A stretch of DNA of 8,343 bases from Rhodothermales bacterium (GTDB taxonomy: Bacteria; Bacteroidota; Rhodothermia; Rhodothermales; VXPQ01), in contig JANQSQ010000013.1 of the NCBI GenBank assembly GCA_028283985.1, forward strand, positions 1-8,343, in the 5' to 3' direction. The notes under the pieces are model-generated. The model was not told the origin of the DNA and did no database searches. It worked only from the letters and a program-made list of their open reading frames with translations. This document shows, piece after piece, positions 1-6,776 of the stretch. A program made the position numbers and the translations under genes. The first letter of the stretch is position 1. Every line of letters starts with the position of its first letter.

Positions 1-1
1 A

Positions 2-367
2 GGTATCTGGTGGAATTTCGATCCCAAGCAAACGATGGCCGCCGTACAGTTGCTGATTTACGGGGCCTACTTCACCCTTCGCGCAAGCGTGGAAGAACCT
101 GAAAAGCGGGCGCGCATCGCCGCCGTATATAATCTGTTCGCGGCCGCCTGCGTCCCGTTTCTCCTGTACGTGCTTCCCCGCCAGATGGAAAGCCTGCACC
201 CCGGCGCGGAGGGCAACCCTGCCTTCAGCGATATCACCCATCCGATCATGCGCGTGGTCTTTTACGCGGCGGTGATCGGTTTCATCGGGCTCTTCTGGGT
301 CTTTTACACGCAACGAGTCCGGCTGACCGCCCTCAACGAACGAGCCGACGATATCCCCAAACCATGA
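2..367 (+). CDS. ccmC: Haem exporter subunit CcmC, C-terminal part (5' end outside window)
   Basis: CcmC is the inner-membrane protein that handles haem and loads it on the chaperone CcmE in System I cytochrome c maturation. The frame is open from base 2, so the start lies upstream of the window. The visible part begins with a tryptophan-rich stretch, GIWWNFDPKQT (bases 2-34), matching the end of the periplasmic WWD motif of CcmC. Two hydrophobic spans follow, then a periplasmic loop with SLHPGAEGNP (about bases 191-220), whose His fits the second haem-ligand His of the family, then a last hydrophobic span (FYAAVIGFIGLFWVFY). The WWD end is unusual: Phe stands where Trp precedes Asp, and base 1 is A, so the residue before Gly cannot be Trp (TGG). 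The stop overlaps the next start as ATGA. The family call rests on motifs and on the ccmD/ccmE neighbours; related haem-handling proteins (CcsA/ResC) carry similar motifs, but the context favours CcmC. Confidence 0.88.
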   Translation, partial: GIWWNFDPKQTMAAVQLLIYGAYFTLRASVEEPEKRARIAAVYNLFAAACVPFLLYVLPRQMESLHPGAEGNPAFSDITHPIMRVVFYAAVIGFIGLFWVFYTQRVRLTALNERADDIPKP

Positions 368-630
368 TCATTCACTCCATTCAGGAAGCGGATACGACGT
401 ACGGCGCTGCGCCGTACGATTCCGTATGGACTGCGCAGGAAGTGCCGGTGCAGCAACCGGACGCCCTGGAGCGAACCATGCTGGCCCAGGACAAACTCTA
501 TGTGGTGCTGGCGGTGGCGCTTATCATCTGGATCGGGCTTGCGGCATTCATATACCGGACCGATCGCAAAATCGACCGGCTGGAACGGAAACTGGATGCG
601 CGCATTTCAGACGAAGACGCCTCGCCGTAG
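364..630 (+). CDS. ccmD: CcmD-like small membrane protein
   Basis: CcmD is a small single-span protein that helps release haem-loaded CcmE from the CcmABC complex. This 88-residue product has one hydrophobic span at about residues 44-64 (KLYVVLAVALIIWIGLAAF), followed by a charged, probably cytoplasmic helix (RTDRKIDRLERKLDAR), the usual CcmD layout. The start at 364 overlaps the ccmC stop by 4 bases, suggesting translational coupling. An internal ATG at 478 (residue 39) has GGAG at 468-471 with good spacing and would give a 50-residue protein, closer to typical CcmD length. The 38-residue N-terminal extension is polar and has no recognised domain, and it contains a strong DNA/RNA hairpin (398-418). 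Which start is used, or whether both are, cannot be decided here. The name rests on topology and position rather than on a strong sequence signature. Confidence 0.75.
   Translation: MIIHSIQEADTTYGAAPYDSVWTAQEVPVQQPDALERTMLAQDKLYVVLAVALIIWIGLAAFIYRTDRKIDRLERKLDARISDEDASP
398..418. repeat. Perfect 9-bp inverted repeat with 3-nt loop inside the ccmD leader
   Basis: CGTACGGCG (398-406) and CGCCGTACG (410-418) are exact reverse complements separated by CTG. As RNA this is a 9-bp, GC-rich stem with a tight loop. It lies 34 bases after the first ccmD start (364) and 60 bases before the second possible start (478). It has no U-tract, so it is not a classical terminator. It could affect translation or message stability, or be chance in GC-rich coding DNA. 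Confidence 0.6.
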
Positions 631-715
631 CATTATTAATTTTATGTAACTGATTGCTCACGTATTCTCGCATACGACCCCTTCACACAGCAAACCGCCC
701 GGAGGGGCAAAGACC

Positions 716-946
716 ATGATCGACACGCTTTCAATCGCCCGCAACCTGACAGCCGCCGGATTCGACGCACCGCAAGCCGAAGCCCTGGCGGACGCTATCG
801 CGAACCGGGAAGGACAGGCCGCAACGAAAGACTTCGTGCATGCCGAAGTTAGCCCGCTCCGCGCCGATATGGGCGCGCTGAAATGGATCACGGGCGTGAA
901 TCTCGCAATCACCCTTGCGCTTCTCGCCGTCGTACTCGCCGGATAG
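716..946 (+). CDS. DUF1640-like small coiled-coil membrane protein
   Basis: The product is 76 residues. Its N-terminal half (DTLSIARNLTAAGFDAPQAE) resembles the start of DUF1640/CCDC90-type proteins: a short helical 'L.aaGF...QAEal' segment, then a helix around ATKDFVHAEVSPLRADM. It ends in one membrane span at about residues 57-75 (ITGVNLAITLALLAVVLAG), so it is probably tail-anchored with the helices on one side of the membrane. GGAGGG at 701-706 lies 9 bases before the ATG and fixes the start; it is the strongest ribosome-binding site in this part of the window. The 85 bases between the ccmD stop and this start hold an AT-rich patch (631-650) but no promoter I could identify. Its role is unknown. 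Position inside the ccm cluster hints at co-expression with cytochrome maturation, but gene capture is equally possible. Confidence 0.72.
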   Translation: MIDTLSIARNLTAAGFDAPQAEALADAIANREGQAATKDFVHAEVSPLRADMGALKWITGVNLAITLALLAVVLAG

Positions 947-971
947 CTCCACCGCCTCCGACAACACCCGC

Positions 972-1361
972 ATGAAACCCAAAACGATCATAGGCCTCGC
1001 GCTGATGCTTGGCTTCGGCGCCCTGCTGTTCCTCAACTTCGGGCAACAGGTCGGGGGATACATGGATTTCGCCGAAGCCGAAGAAACGGGCGCGGAAGCG
1101 CATGTGGTCGGGACATGGGTGGAGTCGGAACGGTATGCATACGACCGCGACCGGAACGTCTTCAGTTTCCATATGCAGGACGAAGAAGGCCATGTGCGCA
1201 TGGTCCATTATCCCAATCCCAAGCCGGCCAACTTCGAAGACGCCGAACGGCTGGTCGTACAGGGCTCCACAGAGGGGGACATCTTCGTAGCGCGGCACAT
1301 CCTCGTCAAGTGCCCCTCGAAATACAACGACGGCGCCGAATTCCGGGCGGCGGCTTCGTAG
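972..1361 (+). CDS. ccmE: CcmE haem chaperone, CxxxY variant
   Basis: CcmE is a membrane-anchored periplasmic chaperone that binds haem covalently and passes it to the cytochrome c haem lyase. The 129-residue product has an N-terminal signal anchor (residues 4-22, KTIIGLALMLGFGALLFLN) followed by a small beta-barrel (OB-fold) domain. The haem-attachment region reads HILVKCPSKYND: Cys114, three residues, Tyr118. Classic CcmE has His at the Cys position (E. coli His130, HxxxY). CxxxY forms are known from Desulfovibrio and archaea, so this is a recognised minority type rather than a broken gene. ATG at 972 was chosen because the anchor starts there; a TTG at 915 would overlap the previous gene and add a non-hydrophobic leader. 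There is no clear Shine-Dalgarno sequence. The start is 25 bases after the preceding stop, consistent with one transcript. Confidence 0.92.
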   Translation: MKPKTIIGLALMLGFGALLFLNFGQQVGGYMDFAEAEETGAEAHVVGTWVESERYAYDRDRNVFSFHMQDEEGHVRMVHYPNPKPANFEDAERLVVQGSTEGDIFVARHILVKCPSKYNDGAEFRAAAS

Positions 1362-1368
1362 AAGGAAA

Positions 1369-1572
1369 ATGAAAACGCTCTTTTCCCGAATACTGAAGAA
1401 GATTCAGCGGGGTAAAACCAGCGGCGAAACGCCGGTCGCCAAACTGACAGCCATCGAACCGTCCCCTACCCATCGCCCGAAAGTGGGTACCGTCACATCC
1501 GCTCCCGTATGCTATGACTCGGACGCATTTGATCCGATGACAGACGAGGAACTGGCGGAATGGGGACTTTGA
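1369..1572 (+). CDS. Putative short antitoxin partner of the VapC toxin
   Basis: The product is 67 residues and its function is inferred mainly from position: it directly precedes and overlaps (13 bases) a PIN-domain toxin gene. The N-terminus is basic and possibly helical (MKTLFSRILKKIQRGK). The middle is Pro/Thr-rich and likely disordered. The C-terminus (AFDPMTDEELAEWGL, residues 53-67) resembles the acidic toxin-binding tail of Phd/VapB antitoxins ('DFD.PL.ee...'). No Phd/YefM, AbrB, RHH or HTH fold can be recognised in the N-terminal half, which is short for one. It starts 7 bases after the ccmE stop. GAAGGA (1361-1366) sits only 2 bases before the ATG, too near for an ideal ribosome-binding site, so translation may be coupled to ccmE. 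Confidence 0.6.
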   Translation: MKTLFSRILKKIQRGKTSGETPVAKLTAIEPSPTHRPKVGTVTSAPVCYDSDAFDPMTDEELAEWGL

Positions 1573-1958
1573 CCGCTTATCTCCTCGATACCTGTACGCT
1601 CATCTGGCTGTGCGCTGAACCGGAACGGCTCTCGAAGACCGCGAAAGACGCCATCGAAACAACGGATTCGCCGCTGTTGCTGAGCGACGCTTCCGCGCTC
1701 GAAATCGCTCTCAAATGGCAAGCAGGGAAGATCGAGCTCCCCGATCCCCCGCGGCACTGGCTGGAAAAACAAATAGCCGTCTGGGGGTTGCAATGCCTGG
1801 AACTGAGCCGGTCCGACATCTACCGGACCACCGAGTTACCGGATCGCCACAAAGATCCGTTTGACCGCTTGCTGGTAGCGTCGGCCCTCAACGAAAACGC
1901 AACCATTCTGACGCCGGATGCGGCTATCCGCCAGTACCCGGTAAGTTATCTCTGGTAA
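1560..1958 (+). CDS. vapC: PIN-domain ribonuclease toxin (VapC type)
   Basis: VapC toxins are PIN-domain, metal-dependent RNases that cut tRNA or rRNA and stop growth unless bound by their antitoxin. The 132-residue length is normal for the family. Acidic active-site positions are all visible: Asp10 in LLDTCTLIW, Glu48 in DASALEIALK, Asp99 and Asp102 in HKDPFDRLLVASAL, and Asp120 in LTPDAAI. The LPDRHKDPFDRLL block is typical of the Sll0205-like PIN subgroup. The ATG at 1560 is preceded by GAGGA (1546-1550) with good spacing and lies inside the antitoxin gene, so the two are translationally coupled. The gene looks intact. The 13-base overlap and the order antitoxin-then-toxin are standard for type II toxin-antitoxin loci. 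Confidence 0.9.
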   Translation: MGTLTAYLLDTCTLIWLCAEPERLSKTAKDAIETTDSPLLLSDASALEIALKWQAGKIELPDPPRHWLEKQIAVWGLQCLELSRSDIYRTTELPDRHKDPFDRLLVASALNENATILTPDAAIRQYPVSYLW

Positions 1959-2131
1959 AGTCCGTGTAAAACAACAAAAATTTGGTACTAAATAACTGAG
2001 ACAGAAAACAGTGAGCCGTACGTATGGCCAAATCTATGCCGTTTTCTTACCCGATGCCTTCTTACGGAAACTCGGCGACCATGTGCGATGGAGTAATCTG
2101 GATGGGGACTTGCGTCGATGTCGGGCCCTTT
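1959..2131. other. Intergenic region between convergent units, with imperfect palindrome and possible gene vestige
   Basis: This 173-base gap separates the vapC stop from the stop of the leftward beta-propeller gene. The first 50 bases are AT-rich. An imperfect 14-bp palindrome, GCCGTACGTATGGC (2015-2028), has one mismatched pair and could be a protein-binding site. From a GTG at 2011 a frame encodes SRTYGQIYAVFLPDAF before running antisense into the neighbouring gene. SRTYGQIY weakly recalls the N-terminus of IS200-like REP-associated transposases, but too few residues support it. I found no stem followed by a T-run on either strand, so no intrinsic terminator is assigned. Confidence 0.35.
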
Positions 2132-3943
2132 TCACTTCATCAACGTCATCAGCCCCGTACGCCCCTGACCCGCGGCTTCGAGGCGGTAGAAATAGGTTCC
2201 ACTGGGGAGAGACGTTGCATCGAATACGGAGGCGTGCTTTCCTGCATGTTGCGCACCGTCAACAAGAACGGCTACTTCCCGCCCCAACACGTCGTACACG
2301 CTCAGGCGTACGTGACCTGGGGCGGGCAAGGCGTATTCGATGGTCGTAGCATGAGTAAAGGGATTGGGATAGTTCGACGTCAGCGTGGCGGCGCTCGGGA
2401 GTTCAGGGGTTGTTTCGCTCGCCGTGATCGTGGAGGCATCGTATTTGGCCACAAAAGAGGATAATCCGGTCGATGTAATCGTCTTCAGTCCCAGGCGGAG
2501 CGTATTAAAGAATAGACCCGCAATATAGAGATCGCCTGAAGGACCAGTAGCCATGGAAATAATGTCCGGTCTATATGGTCCGGGGGCATGTTCGACCCAA
2601 CGCAACTGTCCCTCGCCGTCATAGCGCGCCACGAAAGCATCGAAACTGGCCTCGGATTTCACCAGCAGAACCCCTTGGATCCGGAGCTCGGAACTGGAAA
2701 AACTACCGCCTGCATAGACATGGTCTGAGGCGTCGGGCACTATAGTGGAAATAAATTCGTGAGAGTCCCCCACCCCCACCATTTGCCGGGCCCAGAGAAT
2801 GGCGCCGTCCGGAGCGTGACCGGTCAGAAATGCGCCGCTCCCACCAGGATCTCTAAAGACAATGTCTCCGATCGTAACCGGGCCATAATCCACATAACTG
2901 TCCGAGTCGCGCATGCGCCAGCCGACATAGAAATTCCCTTCGGCGTCGACAGCAATATTCCGCATGACGGGGGATATATCGCTTATACCGTAGGCAGGAT
3001 GGGTTTCTCCGCTTACCCCGAGAGCATCGACGGTGTGGGCCCAGCGGAGATTGCCCTGTGCATCGAAACTCGCCAGGGCGCGCGCTTCATCGGTGAGCGT
3101 CACTTCGTTAAGCTGGCCTTCTCCGAACACGGCGCCCTTGCTGAAACAGCCGCCGAGGTATGTGTTTCCGGCATCGTCCACAGCGAAAGTCTCGGTACGA
3201 CCATGCACTATATCGTACGAGTTACAAGACAGAAGGAGTGTGTCAAAGCCAGGCCCTCCGATGCGCTGAACCCAGCGGAGGTCGCCTTCAGACGTGTAAC
3301 TGATCAGAAAAATATCGTAGAGCGAGGGGCTGGCCTCGGTACTCGTATTCGGAACGAAGGCGGCAAGTGTATCCGGGCCAAAGAAGAGCGTATTTTGGTA
3401 AATGCCGGCGGCGTAGATATTTCCGACTGCATCCAAACCGAAGTCCAAAATATTTCCGGGCCAGGTCGTGGCCAAATGATAGACATCTCCAAGAAGAATA
3501 GTCCGTATCGTCTCGCCCTCTAACGTGTAGATACCGATCCCGACACCGGCAGAAGCGATTTGGCTATGACTCGAAGTACGGGGCGATCCCTCGATCGTGT
3601 AGACGCGGTCATCCCCAACAGCTACGGCGTATAACTTATGAGCAAGCGACACCCTTTCTCTCAAAGCTCCTCCCCGCATCCAGCGCTGCATTCCATCGTT
3701 GCCATATCTGCCGAACCTGTACCCGCCCGCCACATAGACTTCTCCATCTTTGCCTACGTCAATATCCTTGATTATGGTTTCAATATTCCTGAACTCGGCC
3801 AAGTTTGCCACTTCCTGAACCCAGACCGGTGTCGTGGAAGATGGCGCTAAATCATGAGACTGCCCCTTTGCGCCTGCGGGAACGAGCAGGCCCGTCAACA
3901 CCGCTACCATAATACTCGCTGTATGTCTCACAAGGCCCTCCAT
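2132..3943 (-). CDS. Secreted beta-propeller-repeat protein with T9SS type A sorting domain
   Basis: The product is 603 residues and has a Sec signal peptide (MEGLVRHTASIMVAVLTGLL, cleavage likely near AGAKG/QS, residues 24-28). The body holds about six repeats of the beta-propeller (SBBP-like) kind, each with a 'D..GN.Y..G.F' strand and often a following 'F.A.YD..G.LRW' strand: near residues 61-75, 168-225, 253-302, 330-385, 402-450 and 466-503. The sorting domain spans about 519-603, with SNYPNPFTHATTIEYALP, VYDVLGREVAVLVDG, AGKH and LPSGTYFYRLEA. This domain directs export across the outer membrane by the type IX system and is usually removed or used for cell-surface anchoring. There is no catalytic motif, so binding or scaffolding is the safest guess. 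It is the last gene of the leftward unit, 30 bases after the metalloprotease. No ribosome-binding site is visible; Met12 (3910) is an alternative start. Confidence 0.87.
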   Translation of the reverse strand: MEGLVRHTASIMVAVLTGLLVPAGAKGQSHDLAPSSTTPVWVQEVANLAEFRNIETIIKDIDVGKDGEVYVAGGYRFGRYGNDGMQRWMRGGALRERVSLAHKLYAVAVGDDRVYTIEGSPRTSSHSQIASAGVGIGIYTLEGETIRTILLGDVYHLATTWPGNILDFGLDAVGNIYAAGIYQNTLFFGPDTLAAFVPNTSTEASPSLYDIFLISYTSEGDLRWVQRIGGPGFDTLLLSCNSYDIVHGRTETFAVDDAGNTYLGGCFSKGAVFGEGQLNEVTLTDEARALASFDAQGNLRWAHTVDALGVSGETHPAYGISDISPVMRNIAVDAEGNFYVGWRMRDSDSYVDYGPVTIGDIVFRDPGGSGAFLTGHAPDGAILWARQMVGVGDSHEFISTIVPDASDHVYAGGSFSSSELRIQGVLLVKSEASFDAFVARYDGEGQLRWVEHAPGPYRPDIISMATGPSGDLYIAGLFFNTLRLGLKTITSTGLSSFVAKYDASTITASETTPELPSAATLTSNYPNPFTHATTIEYALPAPGHVRLSVYDVLGREVAVLVDGAQHAGKHASVFDATSLPSGTYFYRLEAAGQGRTGLMTLMK

Positions 3944-3973
3944 GGCGGTTTGTGAAGATGTGACGCGTCTCGG

Positions 3974-6757
3974 TTATTTCATCAGGAGTACGGATTTCGT
4001 AAACGTTTTTCCTCCTGCATGGAGAATAACGAAATATAGTCCGCTTGAAAAGCTAGATGCCTCGAACCGGACGGTATGTTTTCCGGGTATCTGGACACCG
4101 TCCAAAAGAACAGCCACCCTGCGCCCCAGAAGATCATAGACCGTAAGGCGAACCGGACCTTCCTCGGCAAGTCCGTAGTGGATCGTCGTTACGGGATTGA
4201 AAGGATTGGGGTAAGGCACCTCCAAGCCGGTGGGGACCTTGTGCTCCTCGAGTTGGGCATCATCCGTCATTTCCGCAGCAGGAGAAGCCTGGGCAATGCG
4301 CATCGGCACCGTTTCAGTACAGCTATTTAAAGAAAGAGTGACGGCTGCAGACTCGGTCCTTACAATGCCTATTCCGTCGGTGTAATCCTTGTAGGGTACG
4401 ATGCGATAAGAATACGTGCCCGTGTCCGATCCTCCGGCAATGCATTGATAACTTGTATCGATGTACGCATCCGTGTTGGCATCAAGCTTGGCGACCTCGA
4501 CCCAATCGTTGTCGTTGTATTGACGCTCTACCAAGTATCCCTCCTCAATCAATGAATTGTCGATCCAGGTAACCTCCGGGTTATAATCCGTTGCAGAGTC
4601 GACTGCGATACTGGGACCGCCGGGAATGGCGGGTCCGCCGATCCTGCGTTCGGCGAACCGATCTTCAATCGTGGCTGCATAGGTGCCGTTGTTGCTGTGT
4701 TTGTCGGCTGTCGCGTAACGATCTCTCAGTTGTTCGAACGTTGCAGGCTGGGGCTTGATCTGAAGCGCAATAAAAAGAAGTTGACTTGCTTGCGAACTGA
4801 TCTGCTTGTCTTTCTCCTCACGGATTTTCCATATGGCCCCCGCAATTATTCTTCCCCTGAGGTGCTTAGTCCCTCCACAGCCTGTGCTCTTAATATCAAT
4901 GTCATCCATCGTACAGTTGTTCCAAAGAAACTGTACGCCACTTGTCCCCAGTTCTCGAACGATTTCCAGAGGATCGTTATTTCTATCCATCCCTGTGCTA
5001 TCCCTTCCTGAGGGTCCGGCAAAAGTAAAATCGTTTGTCTTGTCCGCAGCGAAATAATCGGCAAAGCCCTCATCCATGGCTCCAAATTCTTTATGCCTTA
5101 CTACGTCCAGGTAAATACTAGGCATTTCCGGTTCCATTCCCCATGCCAGCGTTATCAGTGAATCGTGAAACGATCGGTATAACGTATTCCAAACATCATG
5201 CATAAATTCATGAAAGACGATTTCATTGGACATTGCATTAACAAGTCCCAGAAAAACGCTTTTTTCATTAGCAGGTCTACCCGAAGCTGTTCCTGCGTAA
5301 TGAGCATGATTTCTAGCTTCACTGATTTGCAATAAATATTTATGTGTATCCACGCCATCGTAATTGTACGTATCCTCATTTCTGAAATATTCGTACATTT
5401 CGCGCATGTGGTATACGCCGTTGAGTGCGTAGGAAGTAAGCCCGCCGTCGCCGCTGTCGCCCCAACCCCAGTTAAAATCAAATTGGGTTCTGCCATTGAT
5501 CTCGATCGAAAAACTTTTCTCCTTTAGGCACATGGGAAACCTCGCTAATCTAAACTCCTCGTAGACTGCATATTCTTCGTCGGTAATATACGCCTTGTCG
5601 TTTGCGATCTCGAAAGTCACCGTATGCGTCGTGTCGGCAAGATTCGGAACGGAGTAATCGCCATTCTCGTCAGCATAGACCACACGCGTTTCCTGCGTAG
5701 CGTCGTTTTGGACAGTGACCTTCGCATAGGGAAACGGCTGGTTTTCACGCCGGGTAAACGGATGATGGGTACTATCAGGCGACTCGTAGTAGTTGAGCGT
5801 CACTTCGCCGTAGAGACTACCTGTCCCCGAAGGCACAGTCTCGCGGCGCACTGTCTTCGGCGGCGCAGCCTTGAAGATGCTTTCTTCCGGGATATCGGTG
5901 CGCGGAAGCGCATAGGGAATGGCCGCCGTAGTTGAAGAGATCGAGGCAGCATGGGCAGACAGGGGGCGGGAGGATTCGTCCACAGCGAAGCGCACTCGCC
6001 TCTGTCCCTGCGAGAAACTATCCAAAATATTGCTGTACTCGGCAATGACATCTCCCGTGTGCGCATCCACTAGAAAGGTCTTGCTGAACGGAGGGTCATG
6101 GTCCCGGTCCTCCAGTACGACCACCCAGGCCAACCTGAAAACATAGCGCTCGGCCAGTTCTTCCGGCACGACGACAAGATCCTCCTTCACGGTAGCTTCC
6201 GTTCGGGGTATGGTTGTTTGCCCCCTCGCAAAAGCGATGGCGGCGCCCTTGCTTATCGAGGCCCCCGCCTGCACATCGAGTTTGGGAAAGGCGCGGGCGC
6301 CTGCAGCGACGATACGCCCGCTGTAGGTTACAGTGATCCCTACCTGCGAGCCGAGCACGCGAAGTCCCTCGTAGACCTGCACATAACTGATGAACCAGAA
6401 CGCGCCGTCGGTCTCTACGCGGGGCTCGCTCAGCTGTTTAGTGTCAACCCCGAACACGCCCGCATGCGCATCAAGGAAGGCGTCCGCCGCCGCGGATACG
6501 GACGACTTCGATGACAACGACGGCGCGCCTCCCAGATTGAAGTCCAGCGAGTCAGTATCGATGATCCAGGTGGCCGTTTCGCTCTTCTCGTCCACATAGG
6601 CGGTAAAACGTTTCCCGTTGTGCTGCAGGATGTGCGGCGCTCTGGTGGACCTGGCGCTCTGACCCAGCGCTTCGGAAGAAGCAAGCAAAAACAACGCCGC
6701 GCCTGCCGCCGCTAAAAGCGCGCAGAGTACGTTTCTCATTACAGGCAAGAACTTCAT
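3974..6757 (-). CDS. Secreted zinc metalloprotease (FTP propeptide, HEXXH gluzincin core) with T9SS sorting domain
   Basis: The product is 927 residues. Domains in order: signal peptide (residues 1-33, ALLAAAGAALFLLASSEALG); a fungalysin/thermolysin-type propeptide with FTP at about 60-160 (VYEGLRVLGSQVGITVTYSG) and PepSY-like at 165-245 (FLVDAHTGDVIAEY); a linker; a carboxypeptidase-regulatory-like or Ig-like segment at about 313-385 (ADENGDYSVPNL); a catalytic core with His516-Glu-Phe-Met-His520 and downstream DEGFADYF giving Glu563 as the third zinc ligand; a conserved-looking RGRIIAGAIWKIRE at 634-647; an FN3-like domain at about 713-812; and a T9SS type A sorting domain at 842-927 (YPNPFNPVTTIHYGL, VYDLLGRRVAVLLDG). 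It resembles M4/M36 proteases, which are made as zymogens and activated by loss of the propeptide. Oddities: about 43 residues between His520 and Glu563 (roughly 20-26 in thermolysin and fungalysin), and a marked GC drop over the core. Met7 (6739) is an alternative start. No ribosome-binding site is seen. Confidence 0.88.
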   Translation of the reverse strand: MKFLPVMRNVLCALLAAAGAALFLLASSEALGQSARSTRAPHILQHNGKRFTAYVDEKSETATWIIDTDSLDFNLGGAPSLSSKSSVSAAADAFLDAHAGVFGVDTKQLSEPRVETDGAFWFISYVQVYEGLRVLGSQVGITVTYSGRIVAAGARAFPKLDVQAGASISKGAAIAFARGQTTIPRTEATVKEDLVVVPEELAERYVFRLAWVVVLEDRDHDPPFSKTFLVDAHTGDVIAEYSNILDSFSQGQRRVRFAVDESSRPLSAHAASISSTTAAIPYALPRTDIPEESIFKAAPPKTVRRETVPSGTGSLYGEVTLNYYESPDSTHHPFTRRENQPFPYAKVTVQNDATQETRVVYADENGDYSVPNLADTTHTVTFEIANDKAYITDEEYAVYEEFRLARFPMCLKEKSFSIEINGRTQFDFNWGWGDSGDGGLTSYALNGVYHMREMYEYFRNEDTYNYDGVDTHKYLLQISEARNHAHYAGTASGRPANEKSVFLGLVNAMSNEIVFHEFMHDVWNTLYRSFHDSLITLAWGMEPEMPSIYLDVVRHKEFGAMDEGFADYFAADKTNDFTFAGPSGRDSTGMDRNNDPLEIVRELGTSGVQFLWNNCTMDDIDIKSTGCGGTKHLRGRIIAGAIWKIREEKDKQISSQASQLLFIALQIKPQPATFEQLRDRYATADKHSNNGTYAATIEDRFAERRIGGPAIPGGPSIAVDSATDYNPEVTWIDNSLIEEGYLVERQYNDNDWVEVAKLDANTDAYIDTSYQCIAGGSDTGTYSYRIVPYKDYTDGIGIVRTESAAVTLSLNSCTETVPMRIAQASPAAEMTDDAQLEEHKVPTGLEVPYPNPFNPVTTIHYGLAEEGPVRLTVYDLLGRRVAVLLDGVQIPGKHTVRFEASSFSSGLYFVILHAGGKTFTKSVLLMK

Positions 6758-6776
6758 GATTGGGGTACTACATTTT

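Noticed and set aside
915..971. Upstream TTG start for ccmE
   Set aside because: It would overlap the previous gene and put a polar leader before the membrane anchor; ATG at 972 begins right at the anchor.
731..1201. Long leftward reading frame of 156 codons opposite the DUF1640-like gene and ccmE
   Set aside because: It lies antisense to two well-supported genes, has no recognisable motif, and is expected from high-GC codon bias.
1959..2131. Bidirectional intrinsic terminator between the convergent units
   Set aside because: No stem-loop followed by a T-run was found on either strand; the 2015-2028 palindrome is short, has a mismatch and no T-tract.
2024..2464. Rightward frame of 146 codons starting in the convergent gap
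   Set aside because: Most of it is antisense to the T9SS sorting domain, and the first 30 residues match nothing I know.
2759..3523. Rightward frame of 254 codons opposite the beta-propeller gene
   Set aside because: It is antisense to a protein with signal peptide, repeats and sorting domain; its translation shows no domain or signal.
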